From positions 1 to 64,000 of the forward strand of contig JBBELK010000569.1 in the NCBI GenBank assembly GCA_037783545.1: a DNA stretch of 64,000 bases. The letters run 5' to 3'. Both the position numbers and the translations under genes were made by a program. Position 1 is the first letter of the stretch, and every line of letters starts with the position of its first letter. The notes under the pieces are model-generated. The model saw only the letters and a list, made by a program, of their open reading frames with translations. It had not been told where the DNA came from and ran no database searches. This document shows positions 43,054 through 57,000 of this stretch, in pieces. Origin of the DNA: Henricia sp. BOLD:AAB3569 (lineage: Eukaryota; Echinodermata; Asteroidea; Spinulosida; Echinasteridae).

Positions 43054-46000
43054 TAACAACTCTATATCCCAAACGTGTTCTGCAAATTTCAGCAATTTCC
43101 CGTTTAAACCGACCGAGTTATCGTCGAATCTAGCAAAAACTCCCTGCCGGCACAGTTTTCGCACAAGCAGACGCCTCTTTCGGGAAACATTGCGTCTGAA
43201 GTGGTCGCTATTTTGGAACTGAAGGAATTTCCAGACAAACTTCAAATTTTTCCTGCAATAACAACTCTATATCCCAAACGTGTTCTGCAAATGTCACCAA
43301 TTTCCCGTTTAAACCGACCGAGTTATCGTCGAATCTAGCAAAAACTCCCTGCCGGAACAGTTTTCGCACAAGCAGACGCCGCTTTCGAGAAACATTGCGT
43401 CTGAAGTGGTCGCTATTTTGGAACTGAAGGAATTTCCAGACAAACTTCAAATTTCGCCTGCTATAACAACTCTATATCCCAAACGTGTTCTGCAAATTTC
43501 AGAAATTTCCCGTTCAAACCGATCGAGTTATCGTCGAATCTAGCAAAAACTCCCTGCCGGCACAGTTTTCGCACAAGCAGACGCCGCTTTCGGGAAACAT
43601 TGCGTCTGAAGTGGTCGCTATCTTGGAACTGAAGGAATTTCCAGACAAACTTCAAATTTTGCCTGCTATAACAATTCTATATCCCAAACGTGTTCTGCAA
43701 ATTTCAGCAATTTCCCGTTCAAACCGACCGAGTTATCGTCGAATCTAGCAAAAACTCCCTGCCGGCACAGTTTTCGCACAAGCAGACGCCGCTTTCGGGA
43801 AACATTGCGTCTGAAGTGGTCGCTATTTTGGAACTGAAGGAATTTCCAGACAAACTTCAAATTTCGCCTGCTATAACAACTCTATATCCCAAACGTGTTC
43901 TGCAAATTTCAGCAATTTCCCGTTCAAACCGATCGAGTTATCGTCGAATCTAGCAAAAACTCCCTGCCGGCACAGTTTTCGCACAAGCAGACGCCGCTTT
44001 CGGGAAACATTGCGTCTGAAGTGGTAGCTATTTTGGAACTAGAGGAATTTCCAGACAAACTTCAAATTTCGCCTGCTATAACAACTCTATATCCCAAACG
44101 TGTTCTGCAAATTTCAGCAATTTCCCGTTTAAACCGACCGAGTTATCGTCGAATCTAGCAAAAACTCCCTGCCGGCACAGTTTTCGCACAAGCAGACGCC
44201 TCTTTCGGGAAACATTGCGTCTGAAGTGGTCGCTATTTTGGAACTGAAGGAATTTCCAGACAAACTTCAAATTTCGCCTGCTATAACAACTCTATATCCC
44301 GAACGTGTTCTGCAAATTTCAGCAATTTCCCGTTCAAACCGATCGAGTTATCGTCGAATATAGCACAAACTCCCTGCCGGCACAGTTTTCGCACAAGCAG
44401 ACGCCGCTTTCGGGAAACATTGCGTCTGAAGTGGTCGCTATCTTGGAACTGAAGGAATTTCCAGACAAACTTCAAATTTTGCCTGCTATAACAACTCTAT
44501 ATCCCAAACGTGTTCTGCAAATTTCAGCAATTTCCCGTTCAAACCGATCGAGTTATCGTCGAATCTAGCAAAAACTCCCTGCCGGCACAGTTTTCGCACA
44601 AGCAGACGCCGCTTTCGGGAAACATTGCGTCTGAAGTGGTAGCTATTTTGGAACTAGAGGAATTTCCAGACAAACTTCAAATTTCGCCTGCTATAACAAC
44701 TCTATATCCCAAACGTGTTCTGCAAATTTCAGCAATTTCCCGTTTAAACCGACCGAGTTATCGTCGAATCTAGCAAAAACTCCCTGCCGGCACAGTTTTC
44801 GCACAAGCAGACGCCTCTTTCGGGAAACATTGCGTCTGAAGTGGTCGCTATTTTGGAACTGAAGGAATTTCCAGACAAACTTCAAATTTCGCCTGCTATA
44901 ACAACTCTATATCCCAAACGTGTTCTGCAAATTTCAGCAATTTCCCGTTCAAACCGATCGAGTTATCGTCGAATCTAGCACAAACTCCCTGCCGGCACAG
45001 TTTTCGCACAAGCAGACGCCGCTTTCGGGAAACATTGCGTCTGAAGTGGTCGCTATCTTGGAACTGAAGGAATTTCCAGACAAACTTCAAATTTTGCCTG
45101 CTATAACAACTCTATATCCCAAACGTGTTCTGCAAATTTCAGCAATTTCCCGTTCAAACCGATCGAGTTATCGTCGAATCTAGCAAAAACTCCCTGCCGG
45201 CACAGTTTTCGCACAAGCAGACGCCGCTTTCGGGAAACATTGCGTCTGAAGTGGTAGCTATTTTGGAACTAGAGGAATTTCCAGACAAACTTCAAATTTC
45301 GCCTGCTATAACAACTCTATATCCCAAACGTGTTCTGCAAATTTCAGCAATTTCCCGTTTAAACCGACCGAGTTATCGTCGAATCTAGCAAAAACTCCCT
45401 GCCGGCACAGTTTTCGCACAAGCAGACGCCTCTTTCGGGAAACATTGCGTCTGAAGTGGTCGCTATTTTGGAACTGAAGGAATTTCCAGACAAACTTCAA
45501 ATTTCGCCTGCTATAACAACTCTATATCCCAAACGTGTTCTGCAAATTTCAGCAATTTCCCGTTTAAACCGACCGAGTTATCGTCGAATCTAGCAAAAAC
45601 TCCCTGCCGGCACAGTTTTCGCACAAGCAGACGCCTCTTTCGGGAAACATTGCGTCTGAAGTGGTCGCTATTTTGGAACTGAAGGAATTTCCAGACAAAC
45701 TTCAAATTTTTCCTGCAATAACAACTCTATATCCCAAACGTGTTCTGCAAATGTCACCAATTTCCCGTTTAAACCGACCGAGTTATCGTCGAATCTAGCA
45801 AAAACTCCCTGCCGGAACAGTTTTCGCACAAGCAGACGCCGCTTTCGAGAAACATTGCGTCTGAAGTGGTCGCTATTTTGGAACTGAAGGAATTTCCAGA
45901 CAAACTTCAAATTTCGCCTGCTATAACAACTCTATATCCCAAACGTGTTCTGCAAATTTCAGAAATTTCCCGTTCAAACCGATCGAGTTATCGTCGAATC

Positions 46001-46415
46001 TAGCAAAAACTCCCTGCCGGCACAGTTTTCGCACAAGCAGACGCCGCTTTCGGGAAACATTGCGTCTGAAGTGGTCGCTATCTTGGAACTGAAGGAATTT
46101 CCAGACAAACTTCAAATTTTGCCTGCTATAACAATTCTATATCCCAAACGTGTTCTGCAAATTTCAGCAATTTCCCGTTCAAACCGACCGAGTTATCGTC
46201 GAATCTAGCAAAAACTCCCTGCCGGCACAGTTTTCGCACAAGCAGACGCCGCTTTCGGGAAACATTGCGTCTGAAGTGGTCGCTATTTTGGAACTGAAGG
46301 AATTTCCAGACAAACTTCAAATTTCGCCTGCTATAACAACTCTATATCCCAAACGTGTTCTGCAAATTTCAGCAATTTCCCGTTCAAACCGATCGAGTTA
46401 TCGTCGAATCTAGCA
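41406..46415. repeat. Perfect twelve-monomer (2,460-bp) tandem duplication
   Basis: Bases 41406-43955 match 43866-46415 at an offset of 2,460 bp. The 2,550-bp match exceeds the period, as in a clean tandem duplication. The edges are 41405 T versus 43865 C on the left and 43956 A versus 46416 C on the right. Shared marks include CCCGAACG (41841/44301), CTAGCACAAAC (about 42520/44980), GCAATAAC (43257/45717) and TTCAGAAATT (43502/45962). No internal difference was noticed. Confidence 0.9.
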
Positions 46416-48672
46416 CAAACTCCCTGCCGGCACAGTTTTCGCACAAGCAGACGCCGCTTTCGGGAAACATTGCGTCTGAAGTGGTCGCTATCTTGGAACT
46501 GAAGGAATTTCCAGACAAACTTCAAATTTTGCCTGCTATAACAACTCTATATCCCAAACGTGTTCTGCAAATTTCAGCAATTTCCCGTTCAAACCGATCG
46601 AGTTATCGTCGAATATAGCACAAACTCCCTGCTGGCACAGTTTTCGCACAAGCAGACGCCGCTTTCGGGAAACATTGCGTCTGAAGTGGTCGCTATTTTG
46701 GAACTGAAGGAATTTCCAGACAAACTTCAAATTGTGCCTGCTTAAACAACTCTATATCCCAAACGTGTTCTACAAATATCAGCAATTTCCCGTTTAAACC
46801 GACCGAGTTATCGTCGAATCTAGCAAAAACTCCCTGCCGGCACAATTTTCGCACAAGCAGACGCCGCTTTCGGGAAACATTGCGTCTGAAGTGGTCGCTA
46901 TTTTGGAACTGAAGGAATTTCCAGACAAACTTTAAATTTCGCCTGCTATAACAACTCTATATTCCAAACGTGTTCTGCAAATTTCAGCAATTTCCCGTTT
47001 AAACCGACCGAGTTATCGTCGAATCTAGCAAAAACTCCCTGCCGGCACAGTTTTCGCACAAGCAGACGCCTCTTTCGGAAAACATTGCGTCTGAAGTGGT
47101 CGCTATTTTGGAACTGAAGGAATTTCCAGACAAACTTCAAATTGTTCCTGCTATAACAACTCTATATCCCAAACGTGTTCTGCAAATTTCAGCAATTTCC
47201 CGTTCAAACCGATCGAGTTATCGTCGAATATAGCACAAACTCCCTGCCGGCACAGTTTTCGCACAAGCAGACGCCGCTTTCGGGAAACATTGCGTCTGAA
47301 GTGGTCGCTATTTTGGAACTGAAGGAATTTCCAGACAAACTTCAAATTTCGCCTGCTATAACAACTCTATATGCCGAACGTGTTCTGCAAATTTCAGCAA
47401 TTTCCCGTTCAAACCGATCGAGTTATCGTCGAATATAGCACAAACTCCCTGCCGGCACAGTTTTCGCACAAGCAGACGCCGCTTTCGGGAAACATTGCGT
47501 CTGAAGTGGTCGCTATCTTGGAACTGAAGGAATTTCCAGACAAACTTCAAATTTTGCCTGCTATAACAACTCTATATCCCAAACGTGTTCTGCAAATTTC
47601 AGCAATTTCCCGTTCAAACCGATCGAGTTAACGTCGAATCTAGCAAAAACTCCCTGCCGGCACAGTTTTCGCACAAGCAGACGCCGCTTTCGGGAAACAT
47701 TGCGTCTGAAGTGGTAGCTATTTTGGAACTAGAGGAATTTCCAGACAAACTTCAAATTTCGCCTGCTATAACAACTCTATATCCCAAACGTGTTCTGCAA
47801 ATTTCAGCAATTTCCCGTTTAAACCAACCGAGTTATCGTCGAATCTAGCAAAAACTCCCTGCCGGCACAGTTTTCGCACAAGCAGACGCCTCTTTCGGGA
47901 AACATTGCGTCTGAAGTGGTCGCTATTTTGGAACTGAAGGAATTTCCAGACAAACTTCAAATTTCGCCTGCTATAACAACTCTATATCCCAAACGTGTTC
48001 TGCAAATTTCAGCAATTTCCCGTTTAAACCGACCGAGTTATCGTCGAATCTAGCAAAAACTCCCTGCCGGCACAGTTTTCGCACAAGCAGACGCCTCTTT
48101 CGGGAAACATTGCGTCTGAAGTGGTCGCTATTTTGGAACTGAAGGAATTTCCAGACAAACTTCAAATTTTTCCTGCTATAACAACTCTATATCCCAAACG
48201 TGTTCTGCAAATGTCACCAATTTCCCGTTTAAACCGACCGAGTTATCGTCGAATCTAGCAAAAACTCCCTGCCGGAACAGTTTTCGCACAAGCAGACGCC
48301 GCTTTCGAGAAACATTGCGTCTGAAGTGGTCGCTATTATGGAACTGAAGGAATTTCCAGACAAACTTCAAATTTCGCCTGCTATAACAACTCTATATCCC
48401 AAACGTGTTCTGCAAATTTCAGCAATTTCCCGTTCAAACCGATCGAGTTATCGTCGAATCTAGCAAAAACTCCCTGCCGGCACAGTTTTCGCACAAGCAG
48501 ACGCCTCTTTCGGGAAACATTGCGTCTGAAGTGGTCGCTATCTTGGAACTGAAGGAATTTCCAGACAAACTTCAAATTTTGCCTGCTATAACAATTCTAT
48601 ATCCCAAACGTGTTCTGCAAATTTCAGCAATTTCCCGTTCAAACCGACCGAGTTATCGTCGAATCTAGCAAA
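46416..48672. repeat. Mosaic stretch with several private substitutions
   Basis: This stretch joins the twelve-monomer duplication to the large right-hand repeat. It contains the only GCTTAAAC junction outside 31-37 kb (46743-46744), followed by TTCTACAAATATC. Private changes include AAACTTTAAAT near 46930, CTATATTCC near 46960, TTCGGAAAAC near 47080, TATGCCGAACG near 47373, GTTAACGTCG near 47630 and AAACCAACC near 47826. This is a higher density of single-copy changes than in adjoining duplicated blocks. Confidence 0.72.
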
Positions 48673-49203
48673 AACTCCCTGCCGGCACAGTTTTCGCACA
48701 AGCAGACGCCGCTTTCGGGAAACATTGCGTCTGAAGTGGTCGCTATTTTGGAACTGAAAGAATTTCCAGACAAACTTCAAATTTCGCCTGCAATAACAAC
48801 TCTATATCCCAAACGTGTTCTGCAAATGTCACCAATTTCCCGTTTAAACCGACCGAGTTATCGTCGAATCTAGCAAAAACTCCCTGCCGGAACAGTTTTC
48901 GCACAAGCAGACGCCGCTTTCGAGAAACATTGCGTCTGAAGTGGTCGCTATTTTGGAACTGAAGGAATTTCCAGACAAACTTCAAATTTCGCCTGCTATA
49001 ACAACTCTATATCCCAAACGTGTTCTGCAAATTTCAGAAATTTCCCGTTCAAACCGATCGAGTTATCGTCGAATCTAGCAAAAACTCCCTGCCGGCACAG
49101 TTTTCGCACAAGCAGACGCCGCTTTCGGGAAACATTGCGTCTGAAGTGGTCGCTATTTTGGAACTGAAGGAATTTCCAGACAAACTTCAAATTTCGCCTG
49201 CTA

Positions 49204-50638
49204 TAACAACTCTATATCCCAAACGTGTTCTGCAAATTTCAGCAATTTCCCGTTCAAACCGATCGAGTTATCGTCGAATATAGCACAAACTCCCTGCCGG
49301 CACAGTTTTCGCACAAGCAGACGCCGCTTTCGGGAAACATTGCGTCTGAAGTGGTCGCTATCTTGGAACTGAAGGAATTTCCAGACAAACTTCAAATTTT
49401 GCCTGCTATAACAACTCTATATCCCAAACGTGTTCTGCAAATTTCAGCAATTTCCCGTTCAAACCGATCGAGTTATCGTCGAATATAGCACAAACTCCCT
49501 GCTGGCACAGTTTTCGCACAAGCAGACGCCGCTTTCGGGAAACATTGCGTCTGAAGTGGTAGCTATTTTGGAACTAGAGGAATTTCCAGACAAACTTCAA
49601 ATTTCGCCTGCTATAACAACTCTATATCCCAAACGTGTTCTGCAAATTTCAGCAATTTCCCGTTTAAACCGACCGAGTTATCGTCGAATATAGCACAAAC
49701 TCCCTGCCGGCACAGTTTTCGCACAAGCAGACGCCGCTTTCGGGAAACATTGCGTCTGAAGTGGTCGCTATCTTGGAACTGAAGGAATTTCCAGACAAAC
49801 TTCAAATTTTGCCTGCTATAACAATTCTATATCCCAAACGTGTTCTGCAAATTTCAGCAATTTCCCGTTCAAACCGACCGAGTTATCGTCGAATCTAGCA
49901 AAAACTCCCTGCCGGCACAGTTTTCGCACAAGCAGACGCCGCTTTCGGGAAACATTGCGTCTGAAGTGGTCGCTATTTTGGAACTGAAGGAATTTCCAGA
50001 CAAACTTCAAATTTCGCCTGCTATAACAACTCTATATCCCAAACGTGTTCTGCAAATTTCAGCAATTTCCCGTTCAAACCGATCGAGTTATCGTCGAATA
50101 TAGCACAAACTCCCTGCCGGCACAGTTTTCGCACAAGCAGACGCCGCTTTCGGGAAACATTGCGTCTGAAGTGGTCGCTATCTTGGAACTGAAGGAATTT
50201 CCAGACAAACTTCAAATTTTGCCTGCTATAACAACTCTATATCCCAAACGTGTTCTGCAAATTTCAGCAATTTCCCGTTCAAACCGATCGAGTTATCGTC
50301 GAATATAGCACAAACTCCCTGCTGGCACAGTTTTCGCACAAGCAGACGCCGCTTTCGGGAAACATTGCGTCTGAAGTGGTAGCTATTTTGGAACTAGAGG
50401 AATTTCCAGACAAACTTCAAATTTCGCCTGCTATAACAACTCTATATCCCAAACGTGTTCTGCAAATTTCAGCAATTTCCCGTTTAAACCGACCGAGTTA
50501 TCGTCGAATATAGCACAAACTCCCTGCCGGCACAGTTTTCGCACAAGCAGACGCCGCTTTCGGGAAACATTGCGTCTGAAGTGGTCGCTATCTTGGAACT
50601 GAAGGAATTTCCAGACAAACTTCAAATTTTGCCTGCTA
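49204..50638. repeat. Four-monomer (820-bp) repeat nested in the larger unit
   Basis: Monomers 49204, 49409, 49614 and 49819 are followed by 50024, 50229 and 50434 with the same classes: ATATAGCAC; a CTGCTGGC plus GGTAGCT monomer; a T52/C60 monomer that also carries ATATAGCAC; then, in the first set only, an AACAATTCT monomer. The same 820-bp structure is found at 55765-57199 and 59046-60480, so it existed before the 3.28-kb and 9.84-kb duplications. Confidence 0.83.
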
Positions 50639-50843
50639 TAACAACTCTATATCCCAAACGTGTTCTGCAAATTTCAGCAATTTCCCGTTCAAACCGATCG
50701 AGTTATCGTCGAATCTAGCAAAAACTCCCTGCCGGCACAGTTTTCGCACAAGCAGACGCCGCTTTCGGGAAACATTGCGTCTGAAGTGGTAGCTATTTTG
50801 GAACTAGAGGAATTTCCAGACAAACTTCAAATTTCGCCTGCTA

Positions 50844-51049
50844 TAACAACTCTATATCCCAAACGTGTTCTGCAAATTTCAGCAATTTCCCGTTTAAAAC
50901 CGACCGAGTTATCGTCGAATCTAGCAAAAACTCCCTGCCGGCACAGTTTTCGCACAAGCAGACGCCTCTTTCGGGAAACATTGCGTCTGAAGTGGTCGCT
51001 ATTTTGGAACTGAAGGAATTTCCTGACAAACTTCAAATTTCGCCTGCTA
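50844..51049. repeat. 206-bp monomer, extra A at 50896-50899, plus TTCCTGAC
   Basis: Besides AAAA it has a private T in TTCCTGACAAAC near 51023. Its counterparts at 57405 and 60686 have AAA and TTCCAGAC, so both changes are specific to this copy. Confidence 0.9.
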
Positions 51050-54000
51050 TAACAACTCTATATCCCAAACGTGTTCTGCAAATTTCAGCAATTTCCCGTT
51101 TAAACCGACCGAGTTATCGTCGAATCTAGCAAAAACTCCCTGCCGGCACAGTTTTCGCACAAGCAGACGCCTCTTTCGGGAAACATTGCGTCTGAAGTGG
51201 TCGCTATTTTGGAACTGAAGGAATTTCCAGACAAACTTCAAATTTTTCCTGCTATAACAACTCTATATCCCAAACGTGTTCTGCAAATGTCACCAATTTC
51301 CCGTTTAAACCGACCGAGTTATCGTCGAATCTAGCAAAAACTCCCTGCCGGAACAGTTTTCGCACAAGCAGACGCCGCTTTCGAGAAACATTGCGTCTGA
51401 AGTGGTCGCTATTATGGAACTGAAGGAATTTCCAGACAAACTTCAAATTTCGCCTGCTATAACAACTCTATATCCCAAACGTGTTCTGCAAATTTCAGCA
51501 ATTTCCCGTTTAAACCGACCGAGTTATCGTCGAATATAGCACAAACTCCCTGCCGGCACAGTTTTCGCACAAGCAGACGCCGCTTTCGGGAAACATTGCG
51601 TCTGAAGTGGTCGCTATCTTGGAACTGAAGGAATTTCCAGACAAACTTCAAATTTTGCCTGCTATAACAACTCTATATCCCAAACGTGTTCGGCAAATTT
51701 CAGCAATTTCCCGTTCAAACCGATCGAGTTATCGTCGAATCTAGCAAAAACTCCCTGCCGGCACAGTTTTCGCACAAGCAGACGCCGCTTTCGGGAAACA
51801 TTGCGTCTGAAGTGGTAGCTATTTTGGAACTAGAGGAATTTCCAGACAAACTTCAAATTTCGCCTGCTATAACAACTCTATATCCCAAACGTGTTCTGCA
51901 AATTTCAGCAATTTCCCGTTTAAACCGACCGAGTTATCGTCGAATCTAGCAAAAACTCCCTGCCGGCACAGTTTTCGCACAAGCAGACGCCTCTTTCGGG
52001 AAACATTGCGTCTGAAGTGGTCGCTATTTTGGAACTGAAGGAATTTCCAGACAAACTTCAAATTTCGCCTGCTATAACAACTCTATATCCCAAACGTGTT
52101 CTGCAAATTTCAGCAATTTCCCGTTTAAACCGACCGAGTTATCGTCGAATCTAGCAAAAACTCCCTGCCGGCACAGTTTTCGCACAAGCAGACGCCTCTT
52201 TCGGGAAACATTGCGTCTGAAGTGGTCGCTATTTTGGAACTGAAGGAATTTCCAGACAAACTTCAAATTTTTCCTGCTATAACAACTCTATATCCCAAAC
52301 GTGTTCTGCAAATGTCACCAATTTCCCGTTTAAACCGACCGAGTTATCGTCGAATCTAGCAAAAACTCCCTGCCGGAACAGTTTTCGCACAAGCAGACGC
52401 CGCTTTCGAGAAACATTGCGTCTGAAGTGGTCGCTATTATGGAACTGAAGGAATTTCCAGACAAACTTCAAATTTCGCCTGCTATAACAACTCTATATCC
52501 CAAACGTGTTCTGCAAATTTCAGCAATTTCCCGTTCAAACCGATCGAGTTATCGTCGAATCTAGCAAAAACTCCCTGCCGGCACAGTTTTCGCACAAGCA
52601 GACGCCTCTTTCGGGAAACATTGCGTCTGAAGTGGTCGCTATCTTGGAACTGAAGGAATTTCCAGACAAACTTCAAATTTTGCCTGCTATAACAATTCTA
52701 TATCCCAAACGTGTTCTGCAAATTTCAGCAATTTCCCGTTCAAACCGACCGAGTTATCGTCGAATCTAGCAAAAACTCCCTGCCGGCACAGTTTTCGCAC
52801 AAGCAGACGCCGCTTTCGGGAAACATTGCGTCTGAAGTGGTCGCTATTTTGGAACTGAAGGAATTTCCAGACAAACTTCAAATTTCGCCTGCTATAACAA
52901 CTCTATATCCCAAACGTGTTCTGCAAATTTCAGCAATTTCCCGTTTAAACCGACCGAGTTATCGTCGAATCTAGCAAAAACTCCCTGCCGGCACAGTTTT
53001 CGCACAAGCAGACGCCTCTTTCGGGAAACATTGCGTCTGAAGTGGTCGCTATTTTGGAACTGAAGGAATTTCCAGACAAACTTCAAATTTCGCCTGCTAT
53101 AACAACTCTATATCCCAAACGTGTTCTGCAAATTTCAGCAATTTCCCGTTTAAACCGACCGAGTTATCGTCGAATCTAGCAAAAACTCCCTGCCGGCACA
53201 GTTTTCGCACAAGCAGACGCCTCTTTCGGGAAACATTGCGTCTGAAGTGGTCGCTATTTTGGAACTGAAGGAATTTCCAGACAAACTTCAAATTTTTCCT
53301 GCTATAACAACTCTATATCCCAAACGTGTTCTGCAAATGTCACAAATTTCCCGTTTAAACCGACCGAGTTATCGTCGAATCTAGCAAAAACTCCCTGCCG
53401 GAACAGTTTTCGCACAAGCAGACGCCGCTTTCGAGAAACATTGCGTCTGAAGTGGTCGCTATTATGGAACTGAAGGAATTTCCAGACAAACTTCAAATTT
53501 CGCCTGCTATAACAACTCTATATCCCAAACGTGTTCTGCAAATTTCAGCAATTTCCCGTTCAAACCGATCGAGTTATCGTCGAATCTAGCAAAAACTCCC
53601 TGCCGGCACAGTTTTCGCACAAGCAGACGCCTCTTTCGGGAAACATTGCGTCTGAAGTGGTCGCTATCTTGGAACTGAAGGAATTTCCAGACAAACTTCA
53701 AATTTTGCCTGCTATAACAATTCTATATCCCAAACGTGTTCTGCAAATTTCAGCAATTTCCCGTTCAAACCGACCGAGTTATCGTCGAATCTAGCAAAAA
53801 CTCCCTGCCGGCACAGTTTTCGCACAAGCAGACGCCGCTTTCGGGAAACATTGCGTCTGAAGTGGTCGCTATTTTGGAACTGAAGGAATTTCCAGACAAA
53901 CTTCAAATTTCGCCTGCTATAACAACTCTATATCCCAAACGTGTTCTGCAAATTTCAGCAATTTCCCGTTTAAACCGACCGAGTTATCGTCGAATCTAGC

Positions 54001-57000
54001 AAAAACTCCCTGCCGGCACAGTTTTCGCACAAGCAGACGCCTCTTTCGGGAAACATTGCGTCTGAAGTGGTCGCTATTTTGGAACTGAAGGAATTTCCAG
54101 ACAAACTTCAAATTGTTCCTGCTATAACAACTCTATATCCCAAACGTGTTCTGCAAATTTCAGCAATTTCCCGTTCAAACCGACCGAGTTATCGTCGAAT
54201 CTAGCAAAAACTCCCTGCCGGCACAGTTTTCGCACAAGCAGACGCCGCTTTCGGGAAACATTGCGTCTGAAGTGGTCGCTATTTTGGAACTGAAGGAATT
54301 TCCAGACAAACTTCAAATTTCGCCTGCTATAACAACTCTATATCCCAAACGTGTTCTGCAAATTTCAGCAATTTCCCGTTCAAACCGATCGAGTTATCGT
54401 CGAATATAGCACAAACTCCCTGCCGGCACAGTTTTCGCACAAGCAGACGCCGCTTTCGGGAAACATTGCGTCTGAAGTGGTAGCTATTTTGGAACTAGAG
54501 GAATTTCCAGACAAACTTCAAATTTCGCCTGCTATAACAACTCTATATCCCAAACGTGTTCTGCAAATTTCAGCAATTTCCCGTTTAAACCGACCGAGTT
54601 ATCGTCGAATCTAGCAAAAACTCCCTGCCGGCACAGTTTTCGCACAAGCAGACGCCTCTTTCGGGAAACATTGCGTCTGAAGTGGTCGCTATTTTTGAAC
54701 TGAAGGAATTTCCAGACAAACTTCAAATTTCGCCTGCTATAACAACTCTATATCCCAAACGTGTTCTGCAAATTTCAGCAATTTCCCGTTCAAACCGATC
54801 GAGTTATCGTCGAATCTAGCAAAAACTCCCTGCCGGCACAGTTTTCGCACAAGCAGACGCCTCTTTCGGGAAACATTGCGTCTGAAGTGGTCGCTATCTT
54901 GGAACTGAAGGAATTTCCAGACAAACTTCAAATTTTGCCTGCTATAACAATTCTATATCCCAAACGTGTTCTGCAAATTTCAGCAATTTCCCGTTCAAAC
55001 CGACCGAGTTATCGTCGAATCTAGCAAAAACTCCCTGCCGGCACAGTTTTCGCACAAGCAGACGCCGCTTTCGGGAAACATTGCGTCTGAAGTGGTCGCT
55101 ATTTTGGAACTGAAGGAATTTCCAGACAAACTTCAAATTTCGCCTGCTATAACAACTCTATATCCCAAACGTGTTCTGCAAATTTCAGCAATTTCCCGTT
55201 CAAACCGATCGAGTTATCGTCGAATATAGCACAAACTCCCTGCCGGCACAGTTTTCGCACAAGCAGACGCCGCTTTCGGGAAACATTGCGTCTGAAGTGG
55301 TCGCTATTTTGGAACTGAAAGAATTTCCAGACAAACTTCAAATTTCGCCTGCAATAACAACTCTATATCCCAAACGTGTTCTGCAAATGTCACCAATTTC
55401 CCGTTTAAACCGACCGAGTTATCGTCGAATCTAGCAAAAACTCCCTGCCGGAACAGTTTTCGCACAAGCAGACGCCGCTTTCGAGAAACATTGCGTCTGA
55501 AGTGGTCGCTATTTTGGAACTAAAGGAATTTCCAGACAAACTTCAAATTTCGCCTGCTATAACAACTCTATATCCCAAACGTGTTCTGCAAATTTCAGAA
55601 ATTTCCCGTTCAAACCGATGGAGTTATCGTCGAATCTAGCAAAAACTCCCTGCCGGCACAGTTTTCGCACAAGCAGACGCCGCTTTCGGGAAACATTGCG
55701 TCTGAAGTGGTCGCTATTTTGGAACTGAAGGAATTTCCAGACAAACTTCAAATTTCGCCTGCTATAACAACTCTATATCCCAAACGTGTTCTGCAAATTT
55801 CAGCAATTTCCCGTTCAAACCGATCGAGTTATCGTCGAATATAGCACAAACTCCCTGCCGGCACAGTTTTCGCACAAGCAGACGCCGCTTTCGGGAAACA
55901 TTGCGTCTGAAGTGGTCGCTATCTTGGAACTGAAGGAATTTCCAGACAAACTTCAAATTTTGCCTGCTATAACAACTCTATATCCCAAACGTGTTCTGCA
56001 AATTTCAGCAATTTCCCGTTCAAACCGATCGAGTTATCGTCGAATATAGCACAAACTCCCTGCTGGCACAGTTTTCGCACAAGCAGACGCCGCTTTCGGG
56101 AAACATTGCGTCTGAAGTGGTAGCTATTTTGGAACTAGAGGAATTTCCAGACAAACTTCAAATTTCGCCTGCTATAACAACTCTATATCCCAAACGTGTT
56201 CTGCAAATTTCAGCAATTTCCCGTTTAAACCGACCGAGTTATCGTCGAATATAGCACAAACTCCCTGCCGGCACAGTTTTCGCACAAGCAGACGCCGCTT
56301 TCGGGAAACATTGCGTCTGAAGTGGTCGCTATCTTGGAACTGAAGGAATTTCCAGACAAACTTCAAATTTTGCCTGCTATAACAATTCTATATCCCAAAC
56401 GTGTTCTGCAAATTTCAGCAATTTCCCGTTCAAACCGACCGAGTTATCGTCGAATCTAGCAAAAACTCCCTGCCGGCACAGTTTTCGCACAAGCAGACGC
56501 CGCTTTCGGGAAACATTGCGTCTGAAGTGGTCGCTATTTTGGAACTGAAGGAATTTCCAGACAAACTTCAAATTTCGCCTGCTATAACAACTCTATATCC
56601 CAAACGTGTTCTGCAAATTTCAGCAATTTCCCGTTCAAACCGATCGAGTTATCGTCGAATATAGCACAAACTCCCTGCCGGCACAGTTTTCGCACAAGCA
56701 GACGCCGCTTTCGGGAAACATTGCGTCTGAAGTGGTCGCTATCTTGGAACTGAAGGAATTTCCAGACAAACTTCAAATTTTGCCTGCTATAACAACTCTA
56801 TATCCCAAACGTGTTCTGCAAATTTCAGCAATTTCCCGTTCAAACCGATCGAGTTATCGTCGAATATAGCACAAACTCCCTGCTGGCACAGTTTTCGCAC
56901 AAGCAGACGCCGCTTTCGGGAAACATTGCGTCTGAAGTGGTAGCTATTTTGGAACTAGAGGAATTTCCAGACAAACTTCAAATTTCGCCTGCTATAACAA

